Source of the DNA: Diphasiastrum complanatum
Taxonomy: Eukaryota > Streptophyta > Lycopodiopsida > Lycopodiales > Lycopodiaceae
Reading direction: 5' to 3'
Assembly: GCA_029204225.1 (NCBI GenBank)
Contig: CM055101.1
Span: 31,873,683 to 31,937,682, forward strand
Length of the DNA: 64,000 nt
Below the pieces are notes generated by a model that saw only the letters and a list, made by a program, of their open reading frames with translations, did no database searches and was not told the origin of the DNA. This document shows, in pieces, positions 1 through 10,897 of this stretch. The first letter of the stretch is position 1. Each line of letters opens with the position of its first letter. The translations under genes were made by a program, and so were the position numbers.

Positions 1-357
1 CGTGATTAAATGGAAATCTACAAAAGAAACAAGCGTGCATCGAATCTATATCAAATGAAAAATACCTTAGCATCAAACATTGTAAGCTTTGTATATGTTG
101 TTGCACCTAGCACTAGAAAGAGTTCCACGGTGACTGCTTAATGGATAAGGCTCATTGGTTCATTGTGAGCGTGTGTAATAGAGTTCATCTTTATACAAAT
201 CGGATTACACACAACCTCATCATTGAGATATAAAGACAAAGCATATAAGCTCCAATGGTCACTGCAATCAGAAATCAATATGTTATCAAGAGTGCAAGTA
301 AAATCACAATTCATATGAAAAAATCAATGAATTAAAATGTGGAAAGCATATACTTAC
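1..357. other. non-coding sequence, probable intron
   Basis: AT-rich sequence with no convincing reading frame. On the minus strand it lies directly downstream of a GTAAGT donor at 352-357, so it is probably intron of the gene whose two exons follow. Confidence 0.35.
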
Positions 358-626
358 TTGTGTATGTATGGAAGCACAAGCAATGGTGTCCCCTCTCTGA
401 TATTTTTTATCATCGTTGAGTGCAAGGTCTCAAAATCGGAGAAGTTGAAAGCACTCATAAAATGGATAGGAAATAATGTGACATCTGTAAAAATTGGAGT
501 TTGAAAAATCTCCATCAAATACTGAATGGCCCCCGCTCCTACATTATCTCCTAACATGTTATCCTTATTTTCTAATTCACCTGTGTCTAATATGCTAAGG
601 GGATGATTAATTTTGCTACGTGGCAT
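358..626 (-). CDS. candidate internal exon, unrecognised host gene
   Basis: This 269-nt minus-strand segment is open throughout. It starts after a good acceptor (TTTTCAG, ending at 627) and ends at a consensus donor, CAA|GTAAGT. It encodes about 89 residues beginning MPRSKINHPL, with acidic, polar and hydrophobic stretches and no motif I can name. The reading phase fits the exon at 712-794 exactly if the 85-nt interval between them is spliced out. The rest of the gene would lie beyond the left edge (3') and to the right (5'). Splice signals plus phase agreement make a real host exon more likely than chance; the product is unknown. Confidence 0.45.
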
Positions 627-711
627 CTGAAAATTGTAATGTGAACCGAGAGATTTCTAACAGATAGTGCCAAAGTACTACTTTATTGACTAGAACAGAA
701 GTATTCAAGAC

Positions 712-794
712 TTGACTTGCATTAGAATAACAATGAATCAGTCTATATAAGCATTCAAGCCTCTTTCCAAGTGCAAGGACCTTATTCATCCTAT
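712..794 (-). CDS. candidate internal exon, same unrecognised host gene
   Basis: An 83-nt minus-strand exon candidate follows an acceptor (TTGTTCAG) at 795-797 and ends at a weak donor (CAA|GTCTTG). It encodes 27 complete codons (RMNKVLALGK then RLECLYRLIHCYSNASQ), basic and Leu/Cys-rich, and would join in phase to the exon at 358-626 across an 85-nt intron. No upstream exon was found within the next few kilobases, where retroelement fragments sit. I do not recognise the protein family. Confidence 0.4.
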
Positions 795-939
795 CTGAAC
801 AATTCGACATTGATCAAATTCAAATTCTACACTATGACCTAAATTATTAATTCTGCTTATTGATAATAAAAAAATTCGACTGTTTCGGTAAATACAAAAC
901 ATTCAATAGTAACAAGAATTGATCATATGTGAACTTAAA

Positions 940-1895
940 TCTTGTAGTGCCTTCAAAACTCTTACAATTTATTGAGAAATATTCTAAACTTGCCACTCTC
1001 CTTAATATTTTTTTAAAGGGGATAAGACGTAGCCCTCTGATAAAGTGGAATGACAAAATTGATAAGAGTTCTCAACACAATGATTTATATCTCTCCCTAA
1101 GAGGTCCTCATGAGAAAGACCCACATTTTGGACCAATCTAGAAGAGAGTACTAGCAAACTCTCAAGCGAGATTGATTTACAAGGTGATCAATCTAGAAAA
1201 AAGGATAAAAAGAGTGTTGATGACTTCTCTATCCATAATGGACATATGCATGCCCAATGTGGATGCATTAAAAAAAAAATTATGAATGTCATGACCCACA
1301 TTGTGCAAGGAATCAAAGAATAATCATATTTTAGATTTAGTACGAAGGAATTTCTATTGGCCAAATCTTAAACCCTTTGTAGAATCTTATGTGTCAAGTG
1401 AGACGAATGCCAATTGAATAAGCCAACCATCTTAAGGCTGGTGGACCATTACATCCACTGAATATTCCTAATAGGAAATAAAATAGTATTTTGATGGATT
1501 TTGTGGTTGGATTACCATGGACGAATATATAAAAATGATGCAATTTGAGTAGTTGTCGACCTTCTTACCAAATTGGCTACATGTATTCTGGTAAAGACCT
1601 CTACGAAGGCTGATGATTTGGCTCAAATATTTGTTGAACATCTGTTTAGACTTCACAAATTGTCGAGTGACATTATGAGCAATCGTGATTCGAAGTTTAC
1701 CAATCACTTTTGGTAGGCCATCTTTACTAAACTAGAGACAACATTGAGCTTTAATTCCTCTGATCATCTCGGGATGGATGGTCAGATAGAAGGAACTAAT
1801 CAAACGATGGAACAAATGCTACGAGCATACGTTTCCCGATGGCAATCTCATTGGGAGAAATATTTGCCCTTAATTGATTTTGCCTAAATAGTAGT
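940..1895 (+). mobile_element. Ty3/gypsy fragment, RT end plus integrase
   Basis: A degenerate piece of a gypsy pol polyprotein. Residues from about 945 (FIEKYSKLA...LLNIFLKG) match the segment between RT and RNase H. The reading then jumps to GPHEKDPHFGPI (about 1110-1140) and the integrase zinc-binding and core regions: FYWPN near 1350, MDFVVGLPWTN near 1495, a target-search stretch near 1770, and [11 protein letters not shown] near 1860. The same order and wording occur in the gypsy element at 49.4-51.5 kb, so both belong to one family. RNase H is missing, frameshifts and stops are many, and no LTR is attached, so it is a dead fragment. Confidence 0.75.
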
Positions 1896-2330
1896 AAGCA
1901 TTCAACTACCAATTTTAGCCTATTTATGCTTATGTTTTTCTTGATTTTTCTTGCATTTTGATAGGTTTTTGACTTACCCTCAAGCTTTTTCCAACTTTTT
2001 TCTCATCCTTCTGACTCACCACTATTCCAATGGGTTGAGCTGATTTTTAAAATAGTTATGTGACCTCGGCAAGTCAAAATCTGACTCGCGCTCTGACTCA
2101 CCAACAGTATCCTGACTTGCTGACTTGATTTTTTTCATTTTTACTCAGCCATTTGACTTGCCATCAGCATAGAGTGACCAGTAGTCTCAGAACTACCATT
2201 CTGGAGGTCGACGAGTCAAATAGCATCTGACTCACCATTTCAAATTTCTCGCCTATTTTTAATTTCCCGTCTTTTCTTCTAACTTGCGCCTTGCCTAACT
2301 CGCCGACTGAGATTTTTTTTATTCTTTCAG
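1896..2330. other. non-coding, rich in GACTCRCC-type words
   Basis: No gene is seen. The stretch repeats short words such as GACTCACC, GACTCGCC and GACTTGCC at irregular spacing between about 1965 and 2310. This could be worn LTR or minisatellite sequence, but no ends are visible. Confidence 0.4.
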
Positions 2331-2384
2331 TAAAACGTTTCTAGCCACAAAGCTTTACTAGCTTTCGAGCTCAAGTTTGTAGAA

Positions 2385-2860
2385 ATGCAAGGGAACCGCC
2401 CGAACACAAAGACCAAAGCTTCAAGAACTGAGACGAAAGTAAAGTGTTCGTGGACTGCGGGACACCCGAACGCGAAGATGAAATGTTCGTGGACCCAAAG
2501 AAGCTCAACGAAGGAGACACGAAGACCAAAAGGCTGGCGGATCTTCACGCTCCTTAGTACAAAGGAGATCAAAGAAAGTACAAGTAGGAGAACCACCTCC
2601 ACGGATGATGACAACAACAAATCTGGATACCTTTAGAACATGCTTAATTAGTCGTTCTTGTAATCTCAGATCAGATTAAACCTTCTCTCTCTATCTATAT
2701 TAACAGATCTAACACAAGAGAATAGGTTGGATTGTCAATTGGTTGAGGATCATCCTGAGCTAAGCATAGTATTGCTAGGCCATGAAATTCATTGATAATA
2801 CATCAGATGTTATGCAAATGATTTTCTTATCTTGAATGTTATGGAATGCTTTGTTGTCTG
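2385..2860 (+). other. short repeated motif and LTR-like leader before copia element
   Basis: An open frame at 2385-2636 carries a partly repeated unit: CCCGAACACAAAGACC and CCCGAACGCGAAGATG, each followed by a copy of GTTCGTGGAC. The encoded peptide is Lys/Thr/Ser-rich and matches nothing I recognise. The following 2640-2860 stretch looks like transcribed LTR or leader, but no primer-binding site was found. It lies directly upstream of the copia-like gag at 3.06 kb and may be its degraded 5' end. Confidence 0.3.
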
Positions 2861-3055
2861 ATTGTTGTATGTTCGTTAGCAGTTGTTTATTCTTATTTCA
2901 CATACTGGTTTCATCTTGTTGAATACACAAATGAAATTACCATCCAAGCTCAAACATGATCGCCCAAACATAGAAAAGATCTACAAAAATATCTGAGGAA
3001 AAAAAACAAGAAAAACAAAGGAAAAATAAAAACAAAATAGCCTCACCTTCCGTTC

Positions 3056-5760
3056 TTGTGTATGCATCTTAGATCTGGTAGGAGATTATTCACTTTGCAT
3101 CTCCCCGATCTTGAGGAATTCGTCAACGTACCCATCAAGATACTTCATGAACCAGTTGACATAGATCCACCCCTAATGGACAATACAAGGTCATTTGTAC
3201 CCCACGCAGTCTGGAACTTCCCCAAGATTGACCTCCCAAGGTTTGATGGAAAGGGAGATCTGAGACCTTCATATCTACACTCAAGTGTGTAGAGCCTATA
3301 GAGATGACAACCCACAAGAGCTGTTAAGATACTTCAATCTATGTCTAACCGATACTGCGAAAGATTGGTATTTCAATCTTGAGCAAAACGAAAGAGACGA
3401 TTGGAATATCTTACAGGCTGAGACCTCACCTCCTTTATCAAAAAGATGAAGGATCTGTTCCTTTCATTACACAACGCCAGAACGGAGAATGCAGTATCAG
3501 TGGAGAAGCAGCTCACTAACCTGTTATGAGCTTTACCAAGATCTTTCCAGACAACCCGAACATTGCTAGCAAAGGATCCAACGATGACACTCAAGAAGGC
3601 AGTGATCGAGAAGAAGTCGAAGCTCGTGAGCACCTTGATCACAAGGACGCCTCTGAACAAGCTCTCTACAACAACAAGGAGAAGCCAAAGATTCAGTTCA
3701 AGCCTAAGAGGGAGTCAGATCGAAAGTAGGAGCAAGACCAACAAACAGAGGGAGCCAGCAAAGACAGATGGAAGAACAAAAAAAAGCTGAGACAGCAGAA
3801 TGGCAACAAAAAAATTTGCGTGAGATGCAAACACGAAGGACATACTGTCGATTCATGTTGGCTGAATCCGAAAATCGAGTGTATCCATTGCCATAAGAAA
3901 GGTCATGTAGCCATGAACTGCTACCAGAATTTGTGGAACAAGTAGCCTCAAGGCAAATGGGAGAACACCAATAGTTCATTTGACGTCGAAGAGCCAGAAA
4001 GCTCGAAGATGGGCAAAGAAAGGTCGAATGACAGAAATTCGACGGCCTATGTGTGTATAGACGTGTGTGCAACATCGACATTTGAGCATCGACATATGAC
4101 ACACAAGAGGTGATCCTTGATTCAAGAGCAACCTCTCACTTCATTACATCAAGACGAATAAGGTCTCACTTTCAAAGTACAGATCCATCCATATACATAG
4201 TTCTTGGAGACGGATCAAGACATCAAGTGAACGGCACTGGTTCACTATGGCTCAACACGAATGACAAAGACCAGCAATTGGATGATGTTCTACTTGTTCC
4301 CACACTGTAGCAAGACTTGCTATCTGTCGCAAGAATAACAGACGCAGGGATGCGTGTGACATTTTCAAATGAAACATGCAATGTCGTTGATGTCAGCACC
4401 AGCACATTTCTCACTCAAGGAAGACGAAAAGGCAACCTGTACCATTTGAGGGTACGCCTACCGACAGATCAAGCACACCAAGCTCATGAGTCTACACATG
4501 TTCAATGGCACAGAAGACTATGCCATGTGAGCCCAATGACATTGTATCATGCAAGCCAGCATGGAGCTATCACAGGAGTGAGCATCACGAATGCCACTAT
4601 TTCAATGACTTGTGATGCATGCATGAAAGGGAAGATGTCCCGAACTCCTTTCACCAGAGACTCCTACAAAACAACAAAGATTTTGGAGCTGGTACATTCG
4701 GACATCTGTGGACCCTTCGATGTGATCTCAGTATGAGGCTCGAAATACTACATCACCTTCATTGACGACTACAACGAGTTCGCCAGTGTCTACTTCATAC
4801 ACAACAAATCAGATGCACTCGATAAGTTCACAGAATATGTGAACTGGGCAGAAAGATGCACAAGAAGTAAAGTGAAACAGATCAAGACTGATCGTGGTGG
4901 AGAATACATCTCGAACCGCTTCACCAACTTTTGCACAGATTGAGAAATCCTTCATAGAAAGACTGCATCTTATACACCACAACACAACGGTGTTGCTAAA
5001 ACAAAGAACAGGACACTCATGGAAGCCACAAGGTGCATGATGGCCTATTCGAAGGCACCAAGAGTGCTATGGGCTGAAGCAGTAGCTATAGCCACCTATA
5101 TTTAAAACAAAATAGGAAAATCAGGTGTTCCTCACAAGACACCACATGAGCTATGGTGGGGTAGAAAGCCCAATCTGACACATGTTTTGATTTTTGGCTG
5201 TGCAGCTTATGCACATATTCCTGATAAGCTTTGAAAGAAGCTTGATGAGAAAGTCGAATTAGAATATCTCATTGGGTATATCTACATGCCAGAAATGAAT
5301 CTAGTGAAGATTGTCAGAGACGTCAAGTTTGATGAGACCAGAACAATGGCTGACAATGATTCTGCCAGCTATGAAGTCCTAGAAAAGCAGTACTATGACC
5401 TGCCAACCATGACAGAGGGAGCGAAACCCGAACACTTTGACAAAGTTGTTCGATTCCCACATTAGCTGAGTGACGAATCAAACGAGGAAAGGACCGCAAG
5501 CCTGCCTGCTACTAGAACTCTTGTAAACCGAGATGGTCCCGGACCTAGCTGAAGAGACAAAGGCAAGGACATTGCATTACCTGAAGAATCTCCCAGAAGA
5601 TCAACAAGAGAACGAAGAGCGCCAGCAAGATTCGTATTGGGTGATTTAAGTAATGCATAAGAGATTGCTAGTAGATTTGAAATCACTTACACTCAGCAGT
5701 GCGGAGAACAAAAATCAGAAAGGATAGCCTTCGTCGCTCTATTCACTTCTCCAATCTCAT
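3056..5760 (+). mobile_element. degenerate copia element, gag-protease-integrase, RT absent
   Basis: Order of domains: a capsid-like segment (3210-3560, motif AKDWYFNLEQN followed by spaced W and F residues, more like the retrotransposon gag family than copia UBN2); two tandem CCHC zinc knuckles in one frame (3817-3858 and 3880-3921); a copia-type aspartic protease start (4113, LDSRATSHF, with Arg where Gly is usual); the HHCC zinc region of integrase (about 4505-4630); the integrase core (4690-5080); and the integrase C-terminal region (5160-5460, then RRSTRERRAPARF near 5600). From 4110 onward the frame is broken only by stops (for example 4308 and 4734), not frameshifts. The catalytic Glu expected in the AERKN position reads Lys. 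RT and RNase H are not present. Confidence 0.8.
3817..3921 (+). other. tandem CCHC zinc knuckles in copia gag
   Basis: Two C-x2-C-x4-H-x4-C motifs (CVRCKHEGHTVDSC and CIHCHKKGHVAMNC) lie 21 codons apart in the same frame. Gag zinc knuckles bind the element's RNA. Copia elements usually have one, so a tandem pair is a useful family marker. Confidence 0.8.
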
Positions 5761-6240
5761 AATACAGAAACTCCCCTCTCTCGGTGGTGTGAGAATGAAG
5801 CGTGTCTTCCTTTTATATTACCTAAGGAGCGAGCAAAGACACATCTTAAGATTCATGGTGCATCACTCCATTTACTAACTCTAGTTAATAAATAGGTTAC
5901 ATATAAATGTAAAATTACATCATTGAAGATAACTTTCAGAAAGAGTTTAATTTACTCTAGTTTACAGCGACGATACGACAAGTGTCGTTTCATTTCAAGA
6001 GGTCTTATCCTTTAGTAGAAGACAGGTCCTTAGCAATTATACCCCGAATAATTATATATGCCTCTGCATAATATATATTTGTCCAGCGCATATCCTCATT
6101 TCTAGGTATATATTGCCATTTTGGAGTAAATATACAAATATGTGATCACATGACCCTAGATCAATGATCAATAAACGGAGACATGAAAATTATATCACCA
6201 AGGAGAAGACTGTGAGCTTAATTCCCAACACAACATTGGG
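5761..6240 (-). other. possible minus-oriented LTR or promoter remnant
   Basis: No coding sequence. Read on the minus strand it has a TATA-like element (TATAAAAGGAAG, complement of about 5808-5819) in a context resembling the LTRs elsewhere in the window. The forward sequence ends near 6230 with CCCAACA, like an LTR terminus. No matching partner or primer site was found. Confidence 0.25.
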
Positions 6241-6504
6241 CCTTAAGCTAATAAGTTCCATGGAGCACAATTATTAAATAAGTATTTTAAACTTGGCTTT
6301 TGTAAAGTTCCTAAGTTAGGAACCACAACTTTTCCTCAAGAAGCACAAAGTGATCTTGACGGCCAAGATCGTGATCCTAATTGAACTTCAATAGCCAATC
6401 AGAGTGAAGGAGGCTCACCTCTCAAAATCTATAAAGAGGAGCCATTTCCTTTGTATTGATCATCTTCTACTCTTCCTAATAAAACTCTATCCATTTCATC
6501 TTGG

Positions 6505-6506
<2 letters not shown>
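6241..6506 (+). promoter_or_regulatory. promoter-like sequence with CCAAT and TATA motifs
   Basis: A CCAAT motif (AGCCAATCAG, about 6392-6401) is followed about 30 bases later by CTATAAAGAGGAG and then a pyrimidine-rich stretch that runs into the (CT)n tract. The spacing looks like a plant promoter or LTR U3/R region. No downstream gene with a clear frame follows, so an LTR remnant is the simplest reading. Confidence 0.3.

Positions 6507-6586
<80 letters not shown>
6507..6586. repeat. (TC)n microsatellite, 80 bp
   Basis: An uninterrupted TC dinucleotide run. It directly follows the promoter-like segment at 6241-6506. Confidence 0.98.
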
Positions 6587-6589
<3 letters not shown>

Positions 6590-7410
6590 TCAACAATATC
6601 ATGGAGTGATTATTAAGATCCATTAGTAAGCTTTTTTTCATCATTCACCTCCCTTGAGAAGATCAACCTCTTGAGGAGAAGATCTAGAGCCAAGGATGCC
6701 TAGATAAGCACGAATAAACCAAACCAAGAAAAAGACCAAAAAGAAAAGAAGCATCCAAGATGAACGCCACATGGGTCCACCAATTGATCTAGGATTGTTG
6801 GGAGGTTTTGCTCCTACATGTCTCATGTTGTGGTTTCCTATCCTCATCCTAGGGGTTTTCCCTAGTGGTCTTTACAGCAAGGGCATCTAACAATCATGCA
6901 AAGCATTTGATATTGTGGTTTGCAGAGCATTTACTTATTGAGCAAGGACACAACATTTGCTCACAATTGGAATCCGCTAGGAAGCACATGGAAGTTGTGG
7001 AAAGGCAGTTTTGGAGGCTAGAAACATATCGCAACGTCACAATTCATGAGCAAAAAAGCACAATTTTACTCAACTTCTCACACTCAACATGCTCTTCACT
7101 CTTTTGCCAGTCAATATAAATCGCAACGCTTTCCTAGACATGCTCTATTCTGGGGATGGTATCGATGATTGCTGCTAGCCCACTGCGAAAGAAGCACTCC
7201 AAATCTATATGATGTTTTTCTTGATCAAACAGATCTATCAAACTCGAACAAAGAATTTGAGCAATGTTCAATGATTAAATGCCAATACAACTTCTAAAAA
7301 CCACGCAATCAATTGCGAGCACTTTTGGCAACCAACAATGATTTTATGTCATGTCCTTTTCTTGGAATTTAGTCATGTTCAAAGTCTGTTATTATAATAT
7401 ATTTATAGAT
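6590..7410. other. no gene recognised
   Basis: Mixed unique sequence. Short open frames at 6641-6847 (minus) and 6865-7119 (plus) show no motif, no conserved pattern and no splice context that would support them. Confidence 0.5.
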
Positions 7411-7664
7411 ACTAATTCAAGCACTAATCATCATGCATAAATGAAGAGTTGCATGTAGAAACATAAAAGCAAATGCTCATGCTCGCATGCTCAGTCGTAG
7501 ATGAAAAGAAATTCTCTTGGTCTCATGCTTTTCAGGTACTAATTCAAAGCGTTGATCATGATGCACAAATGAGGAGTTGCATGTCAAAAAGATAAAAGCA
7601 AATGCTCATGCTTGCATGCTCATTCGTAGATAAAGGCCAATGCTCATGCTCGCATGCTTAGCCA
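7411..7664. repeat. 127-bp tandem duplication plus partial third copy
   Basis: The unit beginning ACTAATTCAA at 7411 recurs at 7538 (ACTAATTCAAAGC), and each copy carries GAGTTGCATGT and AAAGCAAATGCTCATGC. A third partial copy (CCAATGCTCATGCTCGCATGC) follows near 7637. Copies differ by scattered substitutions. Confidence 0.8.
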
Positions 7665-8023
7665 TGTCGGTTTACATGCAAATTAAGTGAAATTTTTGCA
7701 TGCAAGCCCTCAAACATCATCCATACCATAAAAATTTAGACCACCACACAACATCCTTTAATGTTGACTTTTTTCCAAACTCCGTTGACATGATACCTCA
7801 TCACATAGTATTACCTTTGCAAGGCAAGGCCAAAAAATACATTACAAAATCTTAAACTTGAACACATATATAATATGCATATGTAAAAGCACTCTATTTT
7901 TTATAGATAAAAAAAGCCTAAGAGTATTTATATCTTTCAAATAGTAAATTGGAGGACATGGATGTTGCATGAGAGACAAAAGGAAAAAAGCAAAGGTCTT
8001 GGCCAAAAATTAGTTTGCAATTG

Positions 8024-8374
8024 AGAACACTCTAGTGTGACACTCTAGCCAAGGAATAGGGATGGAACAACAATTCTAGAAAGTGAAAAATATATGAACT
8101 CCAGTGTGACCACTATGGCCAAGGAATCAGGATGCAACAACAATTCTTGGAGGACTAATATCTCTAAAATTCATAAAAGATAGTACAAGGCTCTAGAAAG
8201 TGGAAAATATATGAACTCTAGTGTGACCACTATGGCCAAGGAATCAGGATGCAACAACAATTCTAGAAAGTGGAAAATATATGAACTCTAGTGTGACCAC
8301 TACAACCACAGGAATCAGGATGCAACAACAATTCTAGAAGGACTAAAATCTCTAAAATTCAGTACAAGGCTCTA
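8024..8374. repeat. four-copy complex tandem repeat
   Basis: Units begin GAACTCYAGTGTGACC at about 8024, 8096, 8213 and 8283, so spacing is about 72, 117 and 70 bp. Each has CAGGATGCAACAACAATTCT; the second and fourth carry an extra stretch of about 45 bp containing ATCTCTAAAATTC. The alternation of short and long units suggests unequal exchange of a two-part unit. Confidence 0.85.
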
Positions 8375-9113
8375 GAGTCTACTATGTCTGGTCCCATTTC
8401 AGAAAGTTAGCACCATCCATCATCGTCGTCATCATCCCATGCATCTTCAATTACATCAGTGAGGGCGTGCACATGGCACATGGCGTTCTCTCTGTCTTTC
8501 TCTCGCATATTCTAGCATTTTTGTGAAATGGGCAGCGATATTTAGCTTGCTATAACACTGCCATTCGGTTGATTTAGCCTCCAAAATAGTCTCCTTCTCT
8601 TATGCCTTGTTGGTTGTTAATTGCTGTGCAATAACAGCTGAAGGGCTACTGATCTAGTTGTACTTCTGTGCAGAAGGTGCCAGTTTATTGGATATGATTT
8701 CTGAAGCAAATATGAAGGCTTTTGTGTTCATAATAAGTACCTAGTCTCGGATCATGTTTGTTATGCCGCTCTCTAGGTTACTCTGATGACTCTAATTTCT
8801 TGAGGCGAGTGTGCTGGTGAAAGGCTGATCTCACTCACACTTATACTTACTGCATGTTGAAAACAGGATACTTTAAGAGCGTGGCCGTTATGTCGGGATC
8901 CAGAAATATTTTGTCCGGAGCTGCATTGCAAGGTCTCTCTCTCTCTCTGAGTCCTCTCACGCGCGCGGTGTTCATTTTGAGTGTACAAAGTAGGCAGCAA
9001 TTTGATGAGCCTGTTTCTTATATGACACATCGTTTTGTCAATTCAGTCTCCCATTTTATTGAAACAATTCTGGATGATTGATACTTTTCTGTACTACCCG
9101 ATTGCCAGATATC
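8375..9113. other. upstream region of PRISE pseudogene
   Basis: No supported gene. Possible 5' untranslated material of the pseudogene lies here, including a short CT run at 8935-8948. Small frames at 8773-9081 overlap on both strands and have no recognisable domain. Confidence 0.4.
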
Positions 9114-9146
9114 ATGAGTAAAATGTTCCACTGGTGGCAGCAGCCT

Positions 9147-9154
9147 GTAAGTTC

Positions 9155-9205
<51 letters not shown>

Positions 9206-9231
9206 TGCAGCTGAAGCTCTTATAACTGCAG
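9147..9231 (+). other. intron of PRISE pseudogene with (TC)n tract
   Basis: Donor GTAAGT and acceptor AACTGCAG bound an 85-nt phase-0 intron whose pyrimidine tract is a 44-bp TC run (9159-9202). Joining the two sides puts the short N-terminal exon in frame with the NADPH-binding loop. Confidence 0.6.
9159..9202. repeat. (TC)n microsatellite, 44 bp
   Basis: Lies inside the small intron of the PRISE pseudogene and serves as its pyrimidine tract. Confidence 0.95.
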
Positions 9232-10201
9232 GCAAGACAGGGCATGCAAAGACCAGAAGAAGATATTGATAAGGAGAAAGTTGCTCTCGTTCTTGGCGTT
9301 ACGGGCATAGTGGGTTCCACTTTGGCTGAAACTTTACTGGATCTTGAGACATGGAACGTGGTAAATCCATGCAAGGTTTATGGGGTAGCTCGGAGGCCAA
9401 AACCAGAATGGTTTATGAAAGAGCCAGAAGTAGCATACATTCAATGTGACTTGCTGAACCGGGAGGAAACTATGGCCAAGCTTTCGCTGCTTGTGGATGT
9501 GACTCACGTATTCTGGGTGGTATGGGCCAACATGCGCACGGAGGAAGAGAATAGCACACTTGTTTGCAAACCGGAACTAAACATTACACTGGTCCTTTTG
9601 ATTATGTGGGCAAAGCTTCAGCTCACGAGCCGCCACTATACGAAGGTCTGCCTCGACTTCCATATCCCAACTTCTACTACGTTCTAGAAGATCATCTCTT
9701 TGAAATTGCAAAGCAGAGAAACGACATGACATGGTCTGTGCATCGGCCAGATTTAATATTTGGCTTCAGCCCAACTAGTGATGCTATGCTGCGATCTGCA
9801 AGAAGGAAGGCTTACCTCTGATCTTTCCAGGCAACAAATTAGCTTGGGAACATCTGATGGACAGTTCAGATGCAGGGTTGATAGCTGAGCAGGAGATCTG
9901 GGCAAGTGTGGACCCCAAAGGCAAGAATGTGTCGTTCAATGTGGTGAACGGGGACACCTTTTCCTGGAAACGGTTGTGGAACATGCTTGCAGAAAGGTTT
10001 GCAGTGGAGGTACCACCATATAGTGGGGAACCCACAAGCTTGCAGGCAATGATGCAGGACAAAGGACCTCTGTGGGATGCGCTGGTGCTCAAGCATAGCT
10101 TATTTGAAACAAAGCTAGATGAGGTTGCAGCCTGGTGGTTTGCACACATTGTTCTCAATCCAGCAGTGGAAATGGTTAGCCTAATGAACAAGAGCAAAGA
10201 G

Positions 10202-10519
10202 TGTAGGAATTCGGTGGGCCTTCAACGGATACAACTTAACCTTTTTGGTTTAGAGGTTGCACCGTGATGCAACTTAATCCTTTTGATTAGAGGTTGCATC
10301 AAAATCATGGAGCCTTTTGCCCTTTCCGTGAGCCATGTTCTGAGATCCCGTCCTCGGACGCCTAGCCACCCACAAATCCAAGTGCTCCCCTTACCCGCAA
10401 AGGGCCCGCTGGTACCAGGGGACATTAAACACTTAGACATTTACCACTTATATCCACTTTGAACAAAGTCCCACTTCTACTTGTGGAATTTCTTTGAGCG
10501 TGGGGTGTTGCTCCCAACA
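10202..10519 (-). repeat. TRIM left LTR (3' LTR of minus element)
   Basis: 318 bp, TG...CA ended. It shares GAATTCGGTGGGCCTTCAAC and GTGCTCCCCTTACCCGCAAA with the right LTR. Confidence 0.9.
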
Positions 10520-10565
10520 CTCCTCTCAAAGTGGGGCACAGGTCACGTTGTCTGCTCTGATACCA

Positions 10566-10897
10566 TGCAGGAATTCGGTGGGCCTTCAACAGATACAACT
10601 TAACCTTTCTGGTTCAGAGGTTGCACCGTGATGCAACTTAACCTTTTTGGTTCAGAGGTTGCACCAAAATCATGGAGCCTTCCTTTTGCCCCTTCCGTGA
10701 GCCGCGTTCTGGGATCCCGTCCCCGGACTCCTAGTCGCCCACGAATCCAAGTGCTCCCCTTACCCGCAAAGGGGCTGGTACCAGAGAACATTAAACACTT
10801 AGACATGTACCACTTATATCCACTTTGAACAAAGTCTCACTTCTACTTATGGGATTTCTTTGAGCATGGGTTGTGGCTCCACTTTGCCATTCCAACA
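10566..10897 (-). repeat. TRIM right LTR (5' LTR of minus element)
   Basis: 332 bp, TG...CA ended, next to the primer-binding site. Contains small insertions and deletions relative to the left copy. Confidence 0.9.

Larger units (their letters stand above)
10202..10897 (-). mobile_element. TRIM (miniature LTR retrotransposon) inserted in PRISE
   Basis: Two direct repeats of LTR type (10202-10519 and 10566-10897), both with TG...CA ends (TGTAGGAATTCGG or TGCAGGAATTCGG to CCCAACA or TTCCAACA), flank only 46 bp of internal DNA (10520-10565). That interval holds a purine tract on the minus strand (CCCCACTTTGAGAGGAG) and, next to the right LTR, the minus-strand primer site TGGTATCAGAGC for initiator tRNA-Met. 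The element is flanked by a perfect 5-bp duplication AAGAG (10197-10201 and 10898-10902), and deleting the insertion rejoins the PRISE reading frame. It has no coding capacity. The two LTRs have diverged visibly, so it is not recent. Confidence 0.92.

Noticed and set aside
6404-6616. Open frame encoding a long Leu-Ser repeat
   Set aside because: It is only the translation of the (TC)n microsatellite. The same applies to frames over the CT runs at 9078, 12268, 28100, 32322 and 46334.
8773-9030. Minus-strand frame with RERE repeats
   Set aside because: Antisense of a short CT tract, with no domain or splice support.
10222-10828. Several short frames on both strands
   Set aside because: They are the two TRIM LTRs read in different frames and have no coding role.
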